NCBI RefSeq assembly: GCF_002902665.1
Contig: NZ_PPRM01000095.1
Coordinates: 1-57,076, forward strand
Source of the DNA: Macrococcoides caseolyticum
Lineage (GTDB): Bacteria; Bacillota; Bacilli; Staphylococcales; Staphylococcaceae
Direction of reading: 5' to 3'
DNA length: 57,076 nt
This document shows, piece by piece, positions 29,053 through 39,168 of the stretch; the first letter of the stretch is position 1, and each line of letters starts with the position of its first letter. Below the pieces are notes generated by a model. That model was not told the origin of the DNA, ran no database searches, and saw only the letters and a list, made by a program, of their open reading frames with translations. A program made the translations under genes and the position numbers.

Positions 29053-30168
29053 ATGTTAATAGGTATTCCAAAAGAAATTAAAAACAATGAGAATCGTATT
29101 GCTTTAACGCCAGGTGGGGTTCATGCATTAGTTGATAACGGACATAAGGTTATCGTCGAAAAAGGTGCAGGACTTGGTTCTTACTTCACAGATGAGGATT
29201 ACATCGAAGTAGGCGCACGCATTGGTTCAGTTGAAGAAGCATGGAATGTAGATATGGTAATGAAAGTTAAAGAACCTTTAGAGCCTGAATTTAAATATTT
29301 CAAAGAAGGTCTAATTTTATTTACATATTTACATTTAGCTCCAGAACCAGCATTAACGAAAGCTTTATTAGATAATAAAGTGGTGGGGATAGCGTATGAA
29401 ACAGTTCAGTTACCGACAGGTGGGCTGCCATTATTATCTCCGATGAGTGAGGTTGCAGGTCGTATGGCAACCCAGATCGGTGCACAGTTCTTACAGAAGA
29501 TTCATGGTGGTAAAGGAATCTTATTAGCGGGTGTACCAGGTGTTCAAAAAGGTCGTGTAACAATTATCGGTGGAGGACAAGCTGGAACAAATGCTGCGAA
29601 AATGGCGGTCGGTCTAGGTGCTGAAGTTACAATCTTAGACTTAAGTCCAGTACGTTTACAGCAGTTAGATGATTTATTCGGAAATCAAGTTCAGACTTTA
29701 ATGTCTACACCATTAAACATTGCTGACAGTGTACGTGAAAGTGATCTCGTTATCGGTGCAGTATTAATTCCAGGTGCGAAAGCTCCAAAACTTGTAACTG
29801 AAGAAATGATCAAGTCAATGAGCCCAGGTTCAGTAGTCATTGATATTGCAATTGACCAAGGTGGTATATTCGAAACATCAGACCGTATTACAACGCATGA
29901 TGACCCAACATTCGTAAAACATGATGTTGTGCATTATTCAGTTGCGAACATGCCAGGTGCTGTACCACGTACATCAACGATGGCATTATCCAATGCAACA
30001 ATTCCTTATGCAATCCAGATTGCAAATAAAGGGTATAAGCAAGCAGCTTTAGATAATGAAGCAATCCTAAAAGGTTTCAATACGCTTGATGGACATGTTA
30101 CTTTCCAAGCTGTAGCGCAGGATCAAGGTTTAGAATACTTTGATGCAAAATCATTGTTGAATAATTAA
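29053..30168 (+). CDS. ald: Alanine dehydrogenase
   Basis: NAD-dependent enzyme (371 aa) that interconverts alanine and pyruvate plus ammonia. [26 protein letters not shown] at the start and the Rossmann motif [24 protein letters not shown] at about residues 173-196 are typical. The substrate-binding [11 protein letters not shown] is at about 300. The start at 29053 follows GGGGAG; earlier codons in frame would lie in the promoter. The cre site upstream suggests control by CcpA. It is monocistronic, ending in a terminator. Confidence 0.95.
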   Translation: MLIGIPKEIKNNENRIALTPGGVHALVDNGHKVIVEKGAGLGSYFTDEDYIEVGARIGSVEEAWNVDMVMKVKEPLEPEFKYFKEGLILFTYLHLAPEPALTKALLDNKVVGIAYETVQLPTGGLPLLSPMSEVAGRMATQIGAQFLQKIHGGKGILLAGVPGVQKGRVTIIGGGQAGTNAAKMAVGLGAEVTILDLSPVRLQQLDDLFGNQVQTLMSTPLNIADSVRESDLVIGAVLIPGAKAPKLVTEEMIKSMSPGSVVIDIAIDQGGIFETSDRITTHDDPTFVKHDVVHYSVANMPGAVPRTSTMALSNATIPYAIQIANKGYKQAALDNEAILKGFNTLDGHVTFQAVAQDQGLEYFDAKSLLNN

Positions 30169-30176
30169 TGAAAGAA

Positions 30177-30217
30177 TAAAATCGAGGCCCGCATATTAAT
30201 GTGGGCCTCGATTTTTG
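30177..30217. terminator. ald terminator
   Basis: AAATCGAGGCCCGCAT and ATGTGGGCCTCGATTTTT (30179-30217) pair with one G-T wobble, and a T run follows. Confidence 0.9.
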
Positions 30218-30257
30218 TAATTTTAAGCATGATTATCAGACTACTGACACATATAAA

Positions 30258-30878
30258 TTAATGATAGATTTCTCTGCCATATGCATGCTGGAATGGAATC
30301 CATTTTTTAAGTTCGGTGAATTCATCACTGTCTGCTACTTCCGGAATAATCTCAATCTCACCTTTGGAATGTCGTAACAGACGACCAAGCTGATACGTAT
30401 TATCAAGGATAGGTTTCAAGTAAGAAACATCTCCATGCGTGATGATTGCTGATACATTTATCTCAATTAATGCATCCATCGCTTTCAGTTGTGCACGGAG
30501 CGGAATCTTATCAAATTGAGAATGCATGATCACAGGTGTTGATTCAGCAGCTTGAATCAATGTCTGCATCACGGGGATATCAAGATCATTATCAGAGTCC
30601 AGTGCACCGAATATAAAGCCATCTATCTCCATTCGGTTCAACTGCCTAATATCTTCCCGCATTATTTCGACATCAAATAAAGTATAATGACAACTTTGAA
30701 AAGATGGATTGATGAGGGCGTATACTCTGACGTTTAAGGGATGACAGTATTCTATCGCTATTTTTGCGAATCCGTAACTTGCTGTCATCCCGGTCTGATT
30801 AATAACAATATGTGTTGCCCCATGATTCACTGCTGCGTATAGATCATGAAAAGTTTCGACGACATTGTATGTGGTCAT
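30258..30878 (-). CDS. Divergent CutC-like protein
   Basis: A 206-aa TIM-barrel protein resembling CutC, a family tied to copper homeostasis. Matching regions are TASYGFAKIAIEYC, EIMREDIRQLNRMEIDGFIFGAL, TPVIMHSQFDKI and ALIEINVSAIITHGD. The usual glutamate-cysteine segment (ELC) reads VIN, and the TSG of the phosphate-loop-like segment reads THG, so the active site is atypical. It overlaps the end of pepQ by 4 bases (ATGA), so the two are co-translated. Whether it has anything to do with copper is doubtful. Confidence 0.65.
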   Translation of the reverse strand: MTTYNVVETFHDLYAAVNHGATHIVINQTGMTASYGFAKIAIEYCHPLNVRVYALINPSFQSCHYTLFDVEIMREDIRQLNRMEIDGFIFGALDSDNDLDIPVMQTLIQAAESTPVIMHSQFDKIPLRAQLKAMDALIEINVSAIITHGDVSYLKPILDNTYQLGRLLRHSKGEIEIIPEVADSDEFTELKKWIPFQHAYGREIYH

Positions 30879-31942
30879 TTTACATAGCTCGTGAGTACTT
30901 CGTATCCATCTTCTGTTACTAGAATATCATCTTCAACGCGAACACCAACTGTTTCAGGATAGTAAATACCCGGTTCGATTGTAAATACCATACCAGTTTG
31001 TAATGTGTTTTCATTTGATGAAGAGATATCTGGAAATTCATGTACACTGATGCCAAGACCGTGACCTAGGCGGTGTGGGAAATAGTCTCCATAACCTTTA
31101 GAGATGATATAATCACGTGCAGCTGCGTCTATGTCTTTAACAGGTACGCCGGGCTTTACAAGTGCTATCGCACGTTTATTTGCTTCTGTAACGATACTGT
31201 GAATATCTTGATGTAACTGAGGAGGTGTACCGAATGCTACTGTACGTGTAATATCGGAACAATAACCTTTGTATATAACACCAAGATCAAAGAGTACATA
31301 TTCGTCCTCATTCAACGTTCTTCCACCAGGTGTGCCATGTGGGCTTGCTGCGTGATCACCAAACAGTACCATCGTACTGAAACTCATATCAGAAATACCT
31401 TCAATACGTTTCATTTCACTTTCGATAATCTGCACAACTTCCGCTTCAGTAATCCCGATTTTTAATGCTGCTACTCCAGTTTCAACCGCTTGGTCTGCGT
31501 AGCGTGCCGCTTGTTTTAATAAAGCAATCTCATCTTCTGATTTAATATTTCGCATATCTTTAATAATCTGATCGATTGATTGTAATGCACTTGGTTTGAA
31601 GTGCAGCTGAATTGCTTTCTCGCGCTTTACTGTTACATGTTCCTCTTCGATAAACATTACAGCTCCATCCGGTATTTCAAGCTGACGTTTCGCTACTTGA
31701 AATGCATCTTCTGTATCTGAATAGCCAACTGTATTTAAATTTGATGCGTTTATCGCATCGTTCACTTCCATTGCGGGCACGATCAATGATGCTTTGTGCT
31801 GTGTTACGTACAAAGCTGTAAGTCGTTCGTGGGGGTCAGAAAGGAAGCCACTGAAGTAATTGATATTTTCTGGCGTTGTAATAAAAGCATGTGTAATATT
31901 CTGTTCAGTCATATAAGCTGTCAATTTTTCTAGATTTTTCAT
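30875..31942 (-). CDS. pepQ: Xaa-Pro dipeptidase/aminopeptidase (M24 family)
   Basis: A 355-aa pita-bread metallopeptidase that cuts dipeptides or peptides with proline at the second position. The dimetal ligands are in LFDLGVIYKGYCSDITRT (two Asp), GHGLGISVHEFP (His), TIEPGIYYP and VRVEDDIL (two Glu). The N-terminal creatinase-like domain covers about 1-130. A CutC-like gene is co-translated downstream. The upstream neighbour is a divergent UPF0173 hydrolase. Confidence 0.93.
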   Translation of the reverse strand: MKNLEKLTAYMTEQNITHAFITTPENINYFSGFLSDPHERLTALYVTQHKASLIVPAMEVNDAINASNLNTVGYSDTEDAFQVAKRQLEIPDGAVMFIEEEHVTVKREKAIQLHFKPSALQSIDQIIKDMRNIKSEDEIALLKQAARYADQAVETGVAALKIGITEAEVVQIIESEMKRIEGISDMSFSTMVLFGDHAASPHGTPGGRTLNEDEYVLFDLGVIYKGYCSDITRTVAFGTPPQLHQDIHSIVTEANKRAIALVKPGVPVKDIDAAARDYIISKGYGDYFPHRLGHGLGISVHEFPDISSSNENTLQTGMVFTIEPGIYYPETVGVRVEDDILVTEDGYEVLTSYVK

Positions 31943-32059
31943 ATCATTGCTCCTTTTTCATAGTACTTCTAGTGTAAATTAAATTAATTGAGAATTCAAT
32001 TTTCATATGTCAGCTTTTTAAATACACTTTAATTAATGTATAATAGAAGTTAACAATAG

Positions 32060-32755
<696 letters not shown>

Positions 32756-32783
32756 TTAAATAAGTAAGAGAATAGGTGGAACA

Positions 32784-34085
32784 TTGACAAAACATGAACA
32801 AATTATAGAACATATCAGCAATTTACCCGTGGGGTCAAAGATATCCGTAAGACAAATTGCAAAGATACTCCGTGTATCTGAAGGTACTGCATATCGTGCA
32901 ATTAAAGAAGCAGAGAATAATGGTATCGTTTCAACCATTGAGCGCGTTGGAACGATTCGTATCGAAAAGAAGAAGCGCAATGCAATAGATAATCTGACGT
33001 TTGCAGAAATTGTCAATATTATTGACGGCCATGTTATTGGTGGGCGTGAGGGACTGCATAAATCATTGACCAGGTTTGCAATTGGTGCCATGGAACTAAA
33101 CGAAGTGGAGAAGTATATCGGTGAGAATACTTTGCTTATTGTCGGTAACCGTTCAGAAGTACAGAAGCTTGCTTTGTCAAAAGGCTCTGCTGTACTTGTT
33201 ACAGGTGGTTTTGATACTACTGAGGAAGTAAAGCAGATGGCAGATAACTTAGAATTGCCCATCATCTCTTCTAATTTTGATACGTTTGCTGTCGCAAATA
33301 TGATCAATCGCGCAATCTATGATCAGCTAATCAAAAAGGAAGTGCTCACAGCACAAGATATATTGATAAAGATAGAGGATACAATCTATTTAAGAGAAAA
33401 CGATACTGTCAGTGAATGGAATCATCTTTCAGAATCATCGAAGCACACGAGATTTCCTGTACTGGATGATAATAATAAATTGAGTGGAATCGTAACAAGT
33501 AAAGATGTGTTAGGAAAGAACCCTAACGAGAAGATTAAAAAGGTGATGACGAAAAATCCTGTATCAGTGAATTTAAATTCTACTGTCGCAAGCTGTGCGC
33601 ATATTATGATCTGGGAAAGCATTGAACTGCTGCCGGTTGTTTCTAGATATAATAATCTACTTGGAATCGTATCGCGAGAAGATGTGCTGAAGGCGATGCA
33701 GGTTGTCGATCGTCAGCCTCATATTGGTGATACGATTAATGACCAGGTACTTAAGAAGATGACATTTAAAGAAGGTGAAATTTCAGTGAAAATTTCACCT
33801 CAAATGTCCAATCAGTTTGGTATGCTGAGTAAATCTGTCTATTTAGCGATTATAGAAGAGACGATAAATCATGAAATGAAAAAACATATTAAAGGCGATA
33901 TTCTAATAGATAATATCGATATTATATTTGTTAAGACCGTACAGATGGACAGTGGAGTGAATGTGACATTTACGTTGCTCGATCTTGGTAGAAAGGCAGC
34001 GAAAGTAGAGGTGGCGTTATCTGTCCGCCATCAAATCGTTGCCAAATCACTTTGTGCGATACAGGTGATCGAACATTTCTATTAA
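32784..34085 (+). CDS. YtoI-like HTH/DRTGG/CBS regulatory protein
   Basis: A 433-aa multidomain protein. An N-terminal winged-helix (SVRQIAKILRVSEGTAYRAIKEAENNGIV) is followed by a DRTGG domain (about 70-180), two CBS domains (about 190-310, adenosyl-ligand sensors) and a C-terminal hotdog-like thioesterase region. The start is TTG at 32784 with AGGTGG upstream. Bacillus YtoI has the same layout, next to ytpI and nrnA as here. It probably senses adenine nucleotides or a related ligand and may bind DNA, but its target is unknown. Confidence 0.88.
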   Translation: MTKHEQIIEHISNLPVGSKISVRQIAKILRVSEGTAYRAIKEAENNGIVSTIERVGTIRIEKKKRNAIDNLTFAEIVNIIDGHVIGGREGLHKSLTRFAIGAMELNEVEKYIGENTLLIVGNRSEVQKLALSKGSAVLVTGGFDTTEEVKQMADNLELPIISSNFDTFAVANMINRAIYDQLIKKEVLTAQDILIKIEDTIYLRENDTVSEWNHLSESSKHTRFPVLDDNNKLSGIVTSKDVLGKNPNEKIKKVMTKNPVSVNLNSTVASCAHIMIWESIELLPVVSRYNNLLGIVSREDVLKAMQVVDRQPHIGDTINDQVLKKMTFKEGEISVKISPQMSNQFGMLSKSVYLAIIEETINHEMKKHIKGDILIDNIDIIFVKTVQMDSGVNVTFTLLDLGRKAAKVEVALSVRHQIVAKSLCAIQVIEHFY

Positions 34086-34086
34086 A

Positions 34087-34126
34087 TAACAAAACCCATA
34101 CGTGTAAATGCGTACGGGTTTTGTTA
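34087..34126. terminator. Bidirectional terminator after the YtoI-like gene
   Basis: TAACAAAACCCATACG (34087-34102) and CGTACGGGTTTTGTTA (34111-34126) pair with one mismatch. It separates convergent genes. Confidence 0.85.
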
Positions 34127-34134
34127 TTAATAAG

Positions 34135-34485
34135 CTATCGTTGGCGCTGTTTCTTTTCAAGCTCAGCCCAAGCAGCGTCTTCATCTGCAAAGTGAGACTC
34201 AAAATGATGCTTTGCTCTAATCGCATATTGATAGTTGGCTACTGCAAAGACAATCAGTATCGCGCATACTACAAAAGTAAACCACTGTGGGAATAACAGC
34301 ATCTGATTCAAAGCGAAGGCAAACATAAAGATAGCGAAACATTGACGTGCTCGAGCGCGATACCAGGCGCGACGAACATCTTTCACCGTTCTGAAGTATT
34401 TAGCGATATTAAATATAGTAAATATAAATGAAAATAGCATAACAGCAACAAGTGCTGATATAATATAGGGAAAAATAACTTCCAT
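34135..34485 (-). CDS. ytpI: YtpI-like membrane protein
   Basis: A 116-aa protein with three predicted membrane spans: about residues 6-25, 48-66 and 70-90. A central RRAWYRARARQCFAIF basic linker and a charged, Gln- and Arg-rich C-terminus follow the family pattern. It has a GGAGGT ribosome binding site. Its place between the YtoI-like gene and nrnA is the Bacillus ytpI position. Function is not known. Confidence 0.8.
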   Translation of the reverse strand: MEVIFPYIISALVAVMLFSFIFTIFNIAKYFRTVKDVRRAWYRARARQCFAIFMFAFALNQMLLFPQWFTFVVCAILIVFAVANYQYAIRAKHHFESHFADEDAAWAELEKKQRQR

Positions 34486-34551
34486 TTGAATTAACCTCCA
34501 GTCTTATCGATTATATCAACGAAATGAATTTTAGTAAATAAAGGAGAATAT

Positions 34552-35496
34552 ATGAATAAACAAGAAATAAATACATTGATTAATGAAATCAATGCTTACG
34601 AGACAGTTATTATTTTTAGACATGTCCGACCGGATCCAGATGCATTAGGTTCACAAATAGGATTAAAACATGCGATTAAGCGTTTATATCCCAATAAACG
34701 TGTATATGCGGTTGGTACTGAAGTTGAAAGTTTAAAGTTTATCGGTGACATGGATACTCTAACTGATAAACAGTTTGAAAGTGCGTTAGCGCTCGTTCTG
34801 GATACTGCGAATGCACCGCGTATTGATGATAGTAGATACATGCTTTGTGATAAGATAATTAAAATCGATCATCATCCACCTGAAGATCAGTATGGAGAAC
34901 TTAACATTGTGGATACGACTGCATCGTCAACAAGTGAAATCATCTATGAAATATTGACTTCGCTAGGATATGGAAGTGATTATATCGATCGCGCAGTAGC
35001 AAAGTGTCTTTATATCGGGATTGTTGGGGATACTGGAAGGTTTCTCTTTAATAACACAACATCGCGAACGATGGAAATTGCTGCAGAATTACTTAAGTTT
35101 GATATAGATCATACGAAGATGATTAATCAAATGCAGCAACGAGAGGCTTCAAGTATGAAGTTTCAAGGTTTTGTGCTGCAAAACTTTGACTTTGATAATG
35201 GAGTCGGCAATATTTTCATTTCTAAGGAGGTGCTCGAATCCTTTAATATTACTGCTTCAGAGGCTTCGTTATTTGTCAATGCTTTTTCCGATATGAAAGG
35301 AATCAAAGCATGGGCTTATGCTGTAGACGAAGGCGATGATATTCGCGTAAGACTTAGAAGTAAAGACGTTGTTATTAACACGCTCGCTGCTAAATATAAT
35401 GGTGGAGGCCATCCATTGGCAAGCGGTGCTTCTGTATATAGCATAGCGGAATACGAGCAGTTGTTAACTGAACTAAAGAAACTTGTAAACGGGTAG
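34552..35496 (+). CDS. nrnA: Bifunctional oligoribonuclease/pAp phosphatase NrnA
   Basis: A 314-aa DHH/DHHA1 phosphoesterase that degrades nanoRNAs and converts 3',5'-pAp to AMP. The metal-binding motifs are RHVRPDPDALGSQ (residues 23-35), the DHH motif IDHHPP near 107, and the DHHA1 substrate motif GGGHPLASG near 285. The ribosome binding site is AAAGGAGA. It abuts dnaE, whose start follows within 10 bases, implying coupled expression as in Bacillus. Confidence 0.94.
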   Translation: MNKQEINTLINEINAYETVIIFRHVRPDPDALGSQIGLKHAIKRLYPNKRVYAVGTEVESLKFIGDMDTLTDKQFESALALVLDTANAPRIDDSRYMLCDKIIKIDHHPPEDQYGELNIVDTTASSTSEIIYEILTSLGYGSDYIDRAVAKCLYIGIVGDTGRFLFNNTTSRTMEIAAELLKFDIDHTKMINQMQQREASSMKFQGFVLQNFDFDNGVGNIFISKEVLESFNITASEASLFVNAFSDMKGIKAWAYAVDEGDDIRVRLRSKDVVINTLAAKYNGGGHPLASGASVYSIAEYEQLLTELKKLVNG

Positions 35497-35505
35497 GTGA
35501 AACAG

Positions 35506-38500
35506 ATGGTTGTTCATTTAAATGTGCATTCGGCATATGATCTTTTGCATTCTACAGTTGAAATTGATGCGTTAGTGACACGTGTCACAGAATTAAAAGA
35601 ACATGCAGTTGCCTTGACAGACTTTAATGTATTATTTGGTGTGCAATCATTTTATAAGGCATGTATTGCTGCTGATATTAAACCGATAATTGGAATGGAG
35701 ATATGTGTGACGGATGGACTGAAACAACTACGTGCCGTATGTCTTGCACGCAATAATACAGGGTATGTGAACCTGATTAAACTTTCGTCGAGAATACAGC
35801 TTAAAGGGGTAGAGCTCACACCTTTAAAATGGCTGTCACAATATCAATCTGGAATAATTGTAATCTTCAAGTCGATTACGGAATCTGAATCACATTTTAC
35901 ACAGGGTATCGAATCGTATTATATTTGCCATAACAGTTCTCTTGATGCAAAAAAAGTATATATAGAAGATGTACTTTATCTGGAATCCAGTGGTGTACAG
36001 CATCTGGAAGTACTCAATGCGATAGAGGAGAATAAGAAGCTGCCATTAGAAATGGTACGAATCAAAGCGGGCACAGCATATATGAAGGATGATGTGCAAC
36101 TCATTGATTTAAAGATTCCACAGGAGTATTTAGACCGCACACACGAAATTGCGGACCAATGTAATGTAGACATTACAAAGCATCATGCAACTATGCCGAA
36201 ATTTCCAGTCGAAGGTTATTCGAGTGACGCGTATCTAATGAAGCTGCTACAAGAAAAGAAGAGAGAGATACCACACTTTGATGAACGCTATGAGCAACGT
36301 CTACGTTATGAATATGATGTTATAACGCAGATGGGGTATGCCGATTACTTTCTGATTGTCGGTGATTTAATTCAGTATGCAAAGGAACACGATATTCTTG
36401 TCGGCCCGGGTCGTGGTTCATCAGGCGGCTCACTAATCAGCTATGTGCTTGGAATCACCGAGGTAGATCCTGTTCAATATAATCTGCTCTTTGAACGGTT
36501 CTTAAACCCAGAACGTGTGACGATGCCAGATATTGATATTGATTTTGAAGACACGAAGCGTGATCAGGTGATTCAGTATGCGGTCGACAAATATGGTAAA
36601 TATAATGTCAGTGGTATCGTTACATTCGGACATTTAAATGCACGTGCGGTAATGCGTGATACAGGGCGTATATTACAGTTTTCAGATGCCGAATTAAAGA
36701 AAATCAGCACTTTGATTCCAAAACGTGTCGGTATCACACTTGATGATATGAAGATGGATGAGGATTTTATGGGGTTCATCAATGAGTATGATCGTCGAAA
36801 GCAATGGTTTGATATTGCTTATGCGCTCGAAGGACTCCCGCGCAACACATCGACACATGCTGCTGGCGTAATTATTCATGATCAGCTACTGACAGATTAC
36901 GTGCCGATTATAGAAGGAGATTCAGTGTCACTTACGCAGTGGACGATGACAGAAGTTGAATCTATCGGTTTACTGAAAATCGATTTTTTAGGACTAAGGA
37001 ATCTGTCAATCATACGTAATGTGATGGATCAGGTTAGGATACAGTTTAATCAGCAGCTTGACCTGAATACATTGCCGCTTGATGACCCTAAAGTCTATAC
37101 ACTACTAGAACAAGGGGACACCACTGGTATATTCCAGCTCGAATCGGATGGTATTCGAAATGTACTACGTAATCTGAAACCCAGTCATTTCAACGACATT
37201 GTTGCCGTACTGGCACTTTATCGACCAGGCCCTATGGAACAGATTCCAGTCTATATCGAAAGAAGGCACGGTGTTCAATCTGTTGATTATATTCATGACG
37301 ATCTAAAAGCGATATTGAAAGATACATTCGGTGTCATCATTTATCAAGAACAAATTATGCAGATTGCAAATCAATTTGCGGGATTCAGTTATGGAGAAGC
37401 AGATATATTAAGGCGAGCCATGAGCAAGAAGGACATGTCGGTGCTACTGACGGAAAAAGAACATTTTATTCTAGGAAGCGTCAATAAAGGTTATGATAAA
37501 CAAACCGCAGAAGCGATATATGAATTAATACTGAAGTTTGCGAACTATGGGTTTCCGAAAGCGCATGCAGTTGCATATGCCAAAATCGCTTACTATATGT
37601 TATACCTGAAAGTGCATTATCCAAATATCTTCTATACAGCTATACTGAGTAATCAAATCGGCAGTGAGCACAAGACTAAAGAGATTATCGATGAAGTCAA
37701 GAAACGTGGTATACCGATATATGCTGCCGATATCAATAAGGCACATTGGTATTATCGTACATATAAGGACGGTATATTAAACGCTCTAGGTGTCATTAAA
37801 GGACTCGGCTACAAAAGTGTTCAGGATATTATTGATGCAAGAAAACAAGGTTCATTTAAAGATATCTATGACTTCTGTGCGCGTATCCCCTCACGAATTG
37901 CTAGTAAACCTTTATTAGAAGCTCTAATCTATGCGGGCTGTTTTGATTCTTTTGGACACACGCGCGCAACATTACTTGCATCGCTTGATATGATAATCGA
38001 TGTTGAAAGGACAAATGAAGGAGAAGAAAGCTTTCTAGAGTCGCTTGGTTTAAATAAGAAGAAAGATTATATCATTCACGAAGAAATGTCAGATATGAAA
38101 AAAGCAGAATATGAAAAAGCATATCTTGGCTTTTATTTAACGAATCATCCGGTGGAATCACGCTTTAAAGCACTTCAATATCTGCCATTATACAAGATTG
38201 CGCAACGACTGAATCAGCATTATATGCTGATATTCATTGATGAAGTGAGAAGGATTAGAACAAAGAAAGGTCAACCGATGGCATTTATCAAAGGCTTTGA
38301 TGGTACAGATAATATTGATATCGTATGTTTTCCGGATACCTATCATAAGTTTGAGACAGTGATTCAATCTCACCAAATGATTGTGATCAATGGGAAATTT
38401 GATAGTAACCGAGGGAAAGATAACTATATCGCTGAAACGATTGAAACTGTCGAATCATTTATGAACAGAATATACGAGGAAGCTCGATTTATATATATAC

Positions 38501-38652
38501 GCGAACCGTTACCAGAGAGCATCATTCTAGATGAAGGGGAGATACAGCTCATCTATTTTGATCGTGCCCAGCATGTAATTGGCACAGTGTCCAAAGATAA
38601 AATTAAAGAACTGGTTGAATATTTCAACCCTGAAGATATTCGTATAATATAA
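35506..38652 (+). CDS. dnaE: DNA polymerase III alpha subunit, DnaE type
   Basis: Replicative polymerase (1048 aa) that extends RNA primers before PolC takes over in low-GC Gram-positives. It has an N-terminal PHP domain (HLNVHSAYDLL) and a catalytic palm with PDIDIDFED (around residue 343) holding the aspartates. A helix-hairpin-helix region lies near 760, and an OB-fold near 930-1000. The ATG at 35506 (MVVHLNVHSAYDLL) fits homologues better than the GTG at 35497. It overlaps in spacing with nrnA. A terminator and GntR gene follow. Confidence 0.95.
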   Translation: MVVHLNVHSAYDLLHSTVEIDALVTRVTELKEHAVALTDFNVLFGVQSFYKACIAADIKPIIGMEICVTDGLKQLRAVCLARNNTGYVNLIKLSSRIQLKGVELTPLKWLSQYQSGIIVIFKSITESESHFTQGIESYYICHNSSLDAKKVYIEDVLYLESSGVQHLEVLNAIEENKKLPLEMVRIKAGTAYMKDDVQLIDLKIPQEYLDRTHEIADQCNVDITKHHATMPKFPVEGYSSDAYLMKLLQEKKREIPHFDERYEQRLRYEYDVITQMGYADYFLIVGDLIQYAKEHDILVGPGRGSSGGSLISYVLGITEVDPVQYNLLFERFLNPERVTMPDIDIDFEDTKRDQVIQYAVDKYGKYNVSGIVTFGHLNARAVMRDTGRILQFSDAELKKISTLIPKRVGITLDDMKMDEDFMGFINEYDRRKQWFDIAYALEGLPRNTSTHAAGVIIHDQLLTDYVPIIEGDSVSLTQWTMTEVESIGLLKIDFLGLRNLSIIRNVMDQVRIQFNQQLDLNTLPLDDPKVYTLLEQGDTTGIFQLESDGIRNVLRNLKPSHFNDIVAVLALYRPGPMEQIPVYIERRHGVQSVDYIHDDLKAILKDTFGVIIYQEQIMQIANQFAGFSYGEADILRRAMSKKDMSVLLTEKEHFILGSVNKGYDKQTAEAIYELILKFANYGFPKAHAVAYAKIAYYMLYLKVHYPNIFYTAILSNQIGSEHKTKEIIDEVKKRGIPIYAADINKAHWYYRTYKDGILNALGVIKGLGYKSVQDIIDARKQGSFKDIYDFCARIPSRIASKPLLEALIYAGCFDSFGHTRATLLASLDMIIDVERTNEGEESFLESLGLNKKKDYIIHEEMSDMKKAEYEKAYLGFYLTNHPVESRFKALQYLPLYKIAQRLNQHYMLIFIDEVRRIRTKKGQPMAFIKGFDGTDNIDIVCFPDTYHKFETVIQSHQMIVINGKFDSNRGKDNYIAETIETVESFMNRIYEEARFIYIREPLPESIILDEGEIQLIYFDRAQHVIGTVSKDKIKELVEYFNPEDIRII

Positions 38653-38654
38653 AC

Positions 38655-38683
38655 TTTATTAAAGATTAAACATATGATATATT
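38655..38683 (+). promoter_or_regulatory. Possible gntR-accDA promoter
   Basis: TTTATT at 38655-38660 and TATATT at 38678-38683 are 17 bases apart and lie immediately before the palindromic operator, so the operator would cover the transcription start. The -35 is poor. Confidence 0.35.
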
Positions 38684-38712
38684 AATCCTTAGTGGTCAGA
38701 CCACTAAGGATT
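38684..38712. promoter_or_regulatory. FadR/GntR-type operator, perfect 29-base palindrome
   Basis: The perfect palindrome (14-base arms around A38698) has the core TGGTCAGACCA at 38693-38703. This core fits the FadR subfamily operator TGGTNNNACCA. It lies 17 bases before the GTG start of the GntR gene, which suggests autoregulation of the gntR-accDA transcript. Confidence 0.6.
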
Positions 38713-38717
38713 TTTTT
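38684..38717 (+). terminator. dnaE terminator
   Basis: The same palindrome is followed by seven T (38711-38717), making an intrinsic terminator for nrnA-dnaE. The loop is very tight, so terminator efficiency is uncertain. Confidence 0.6.
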
Positions 38718-38729
38718 GGAGGTGCAACT

Positions 38730-39164
38730 GTGAATACCCCGCATAAAGGTTTTAATCATGTTTTAGATGAAATCGACCGCATGATAAAGAATGATGGATT
38801 GAAGTCTGGTGATAAACTTCCATCTGAAAGACATTTGAGCGAGTTACTGAATATCAGTCGCTCAAGCATAAGAGAAGCATTACGCGCACTTGAGATTCTT
38901 GGTGTTATCGAGACGAGACGGGGCGAAGGAACTTATTTATCCGATATGGATAATAACCAGTTCTTCGAGCTGATAGGCGGATATTTGATTACATCAAGGG
39001 CACAAACAGGTGAAATAAAGGATTTTATACATATGATTGAAAGCAGTATAACATTTGAAGAGAATAAAACGATTGAAGAATGTATCAATACAAGCAACAC
39101 AATCATGTTTAGAGTTTGGAAATTATTAAAGCGCTATGAAGCGACTTATGATGAAAAGGCGTGA
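38730..39164 (+). CDS. GntR/FadR-subfamily regulator with a truncated effector domain
   Basis: A 144-aa DNA-binding protein. The winged helix covers residues 5-72 ([48 protein letters not shown]), a classical FadR-type GntR sequence. Only about 70 residues follow, versus about 150 for a normal FCD domain, and the usual Asp/His ligands cannot be found. The start is GTG with a perfect GGAGGTG ribosome binding site. It ends 4 bases before accD and should share its transcript. The palindrome upstream is the likely operator. It probably controls accDA, that is, malonyl-CoA supply. The effector is unknown. Confidence 0.8.
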
Positions 39165-39168
39165 GCAT

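Noticed and set aside
32756-33307. 183-aa minus-strand frame opposite the YtoI-like gene
   Set aside because: Antisense to a conserved multidomain protein; the Ser-rich composition is what one expects from a shadow frame.
38684-38717. Only a plain terminator
   Set aside because: The perfect palindrome with a TGGTCAGACCA core next to a GntR gene is better read as also being an operator, so I list both.
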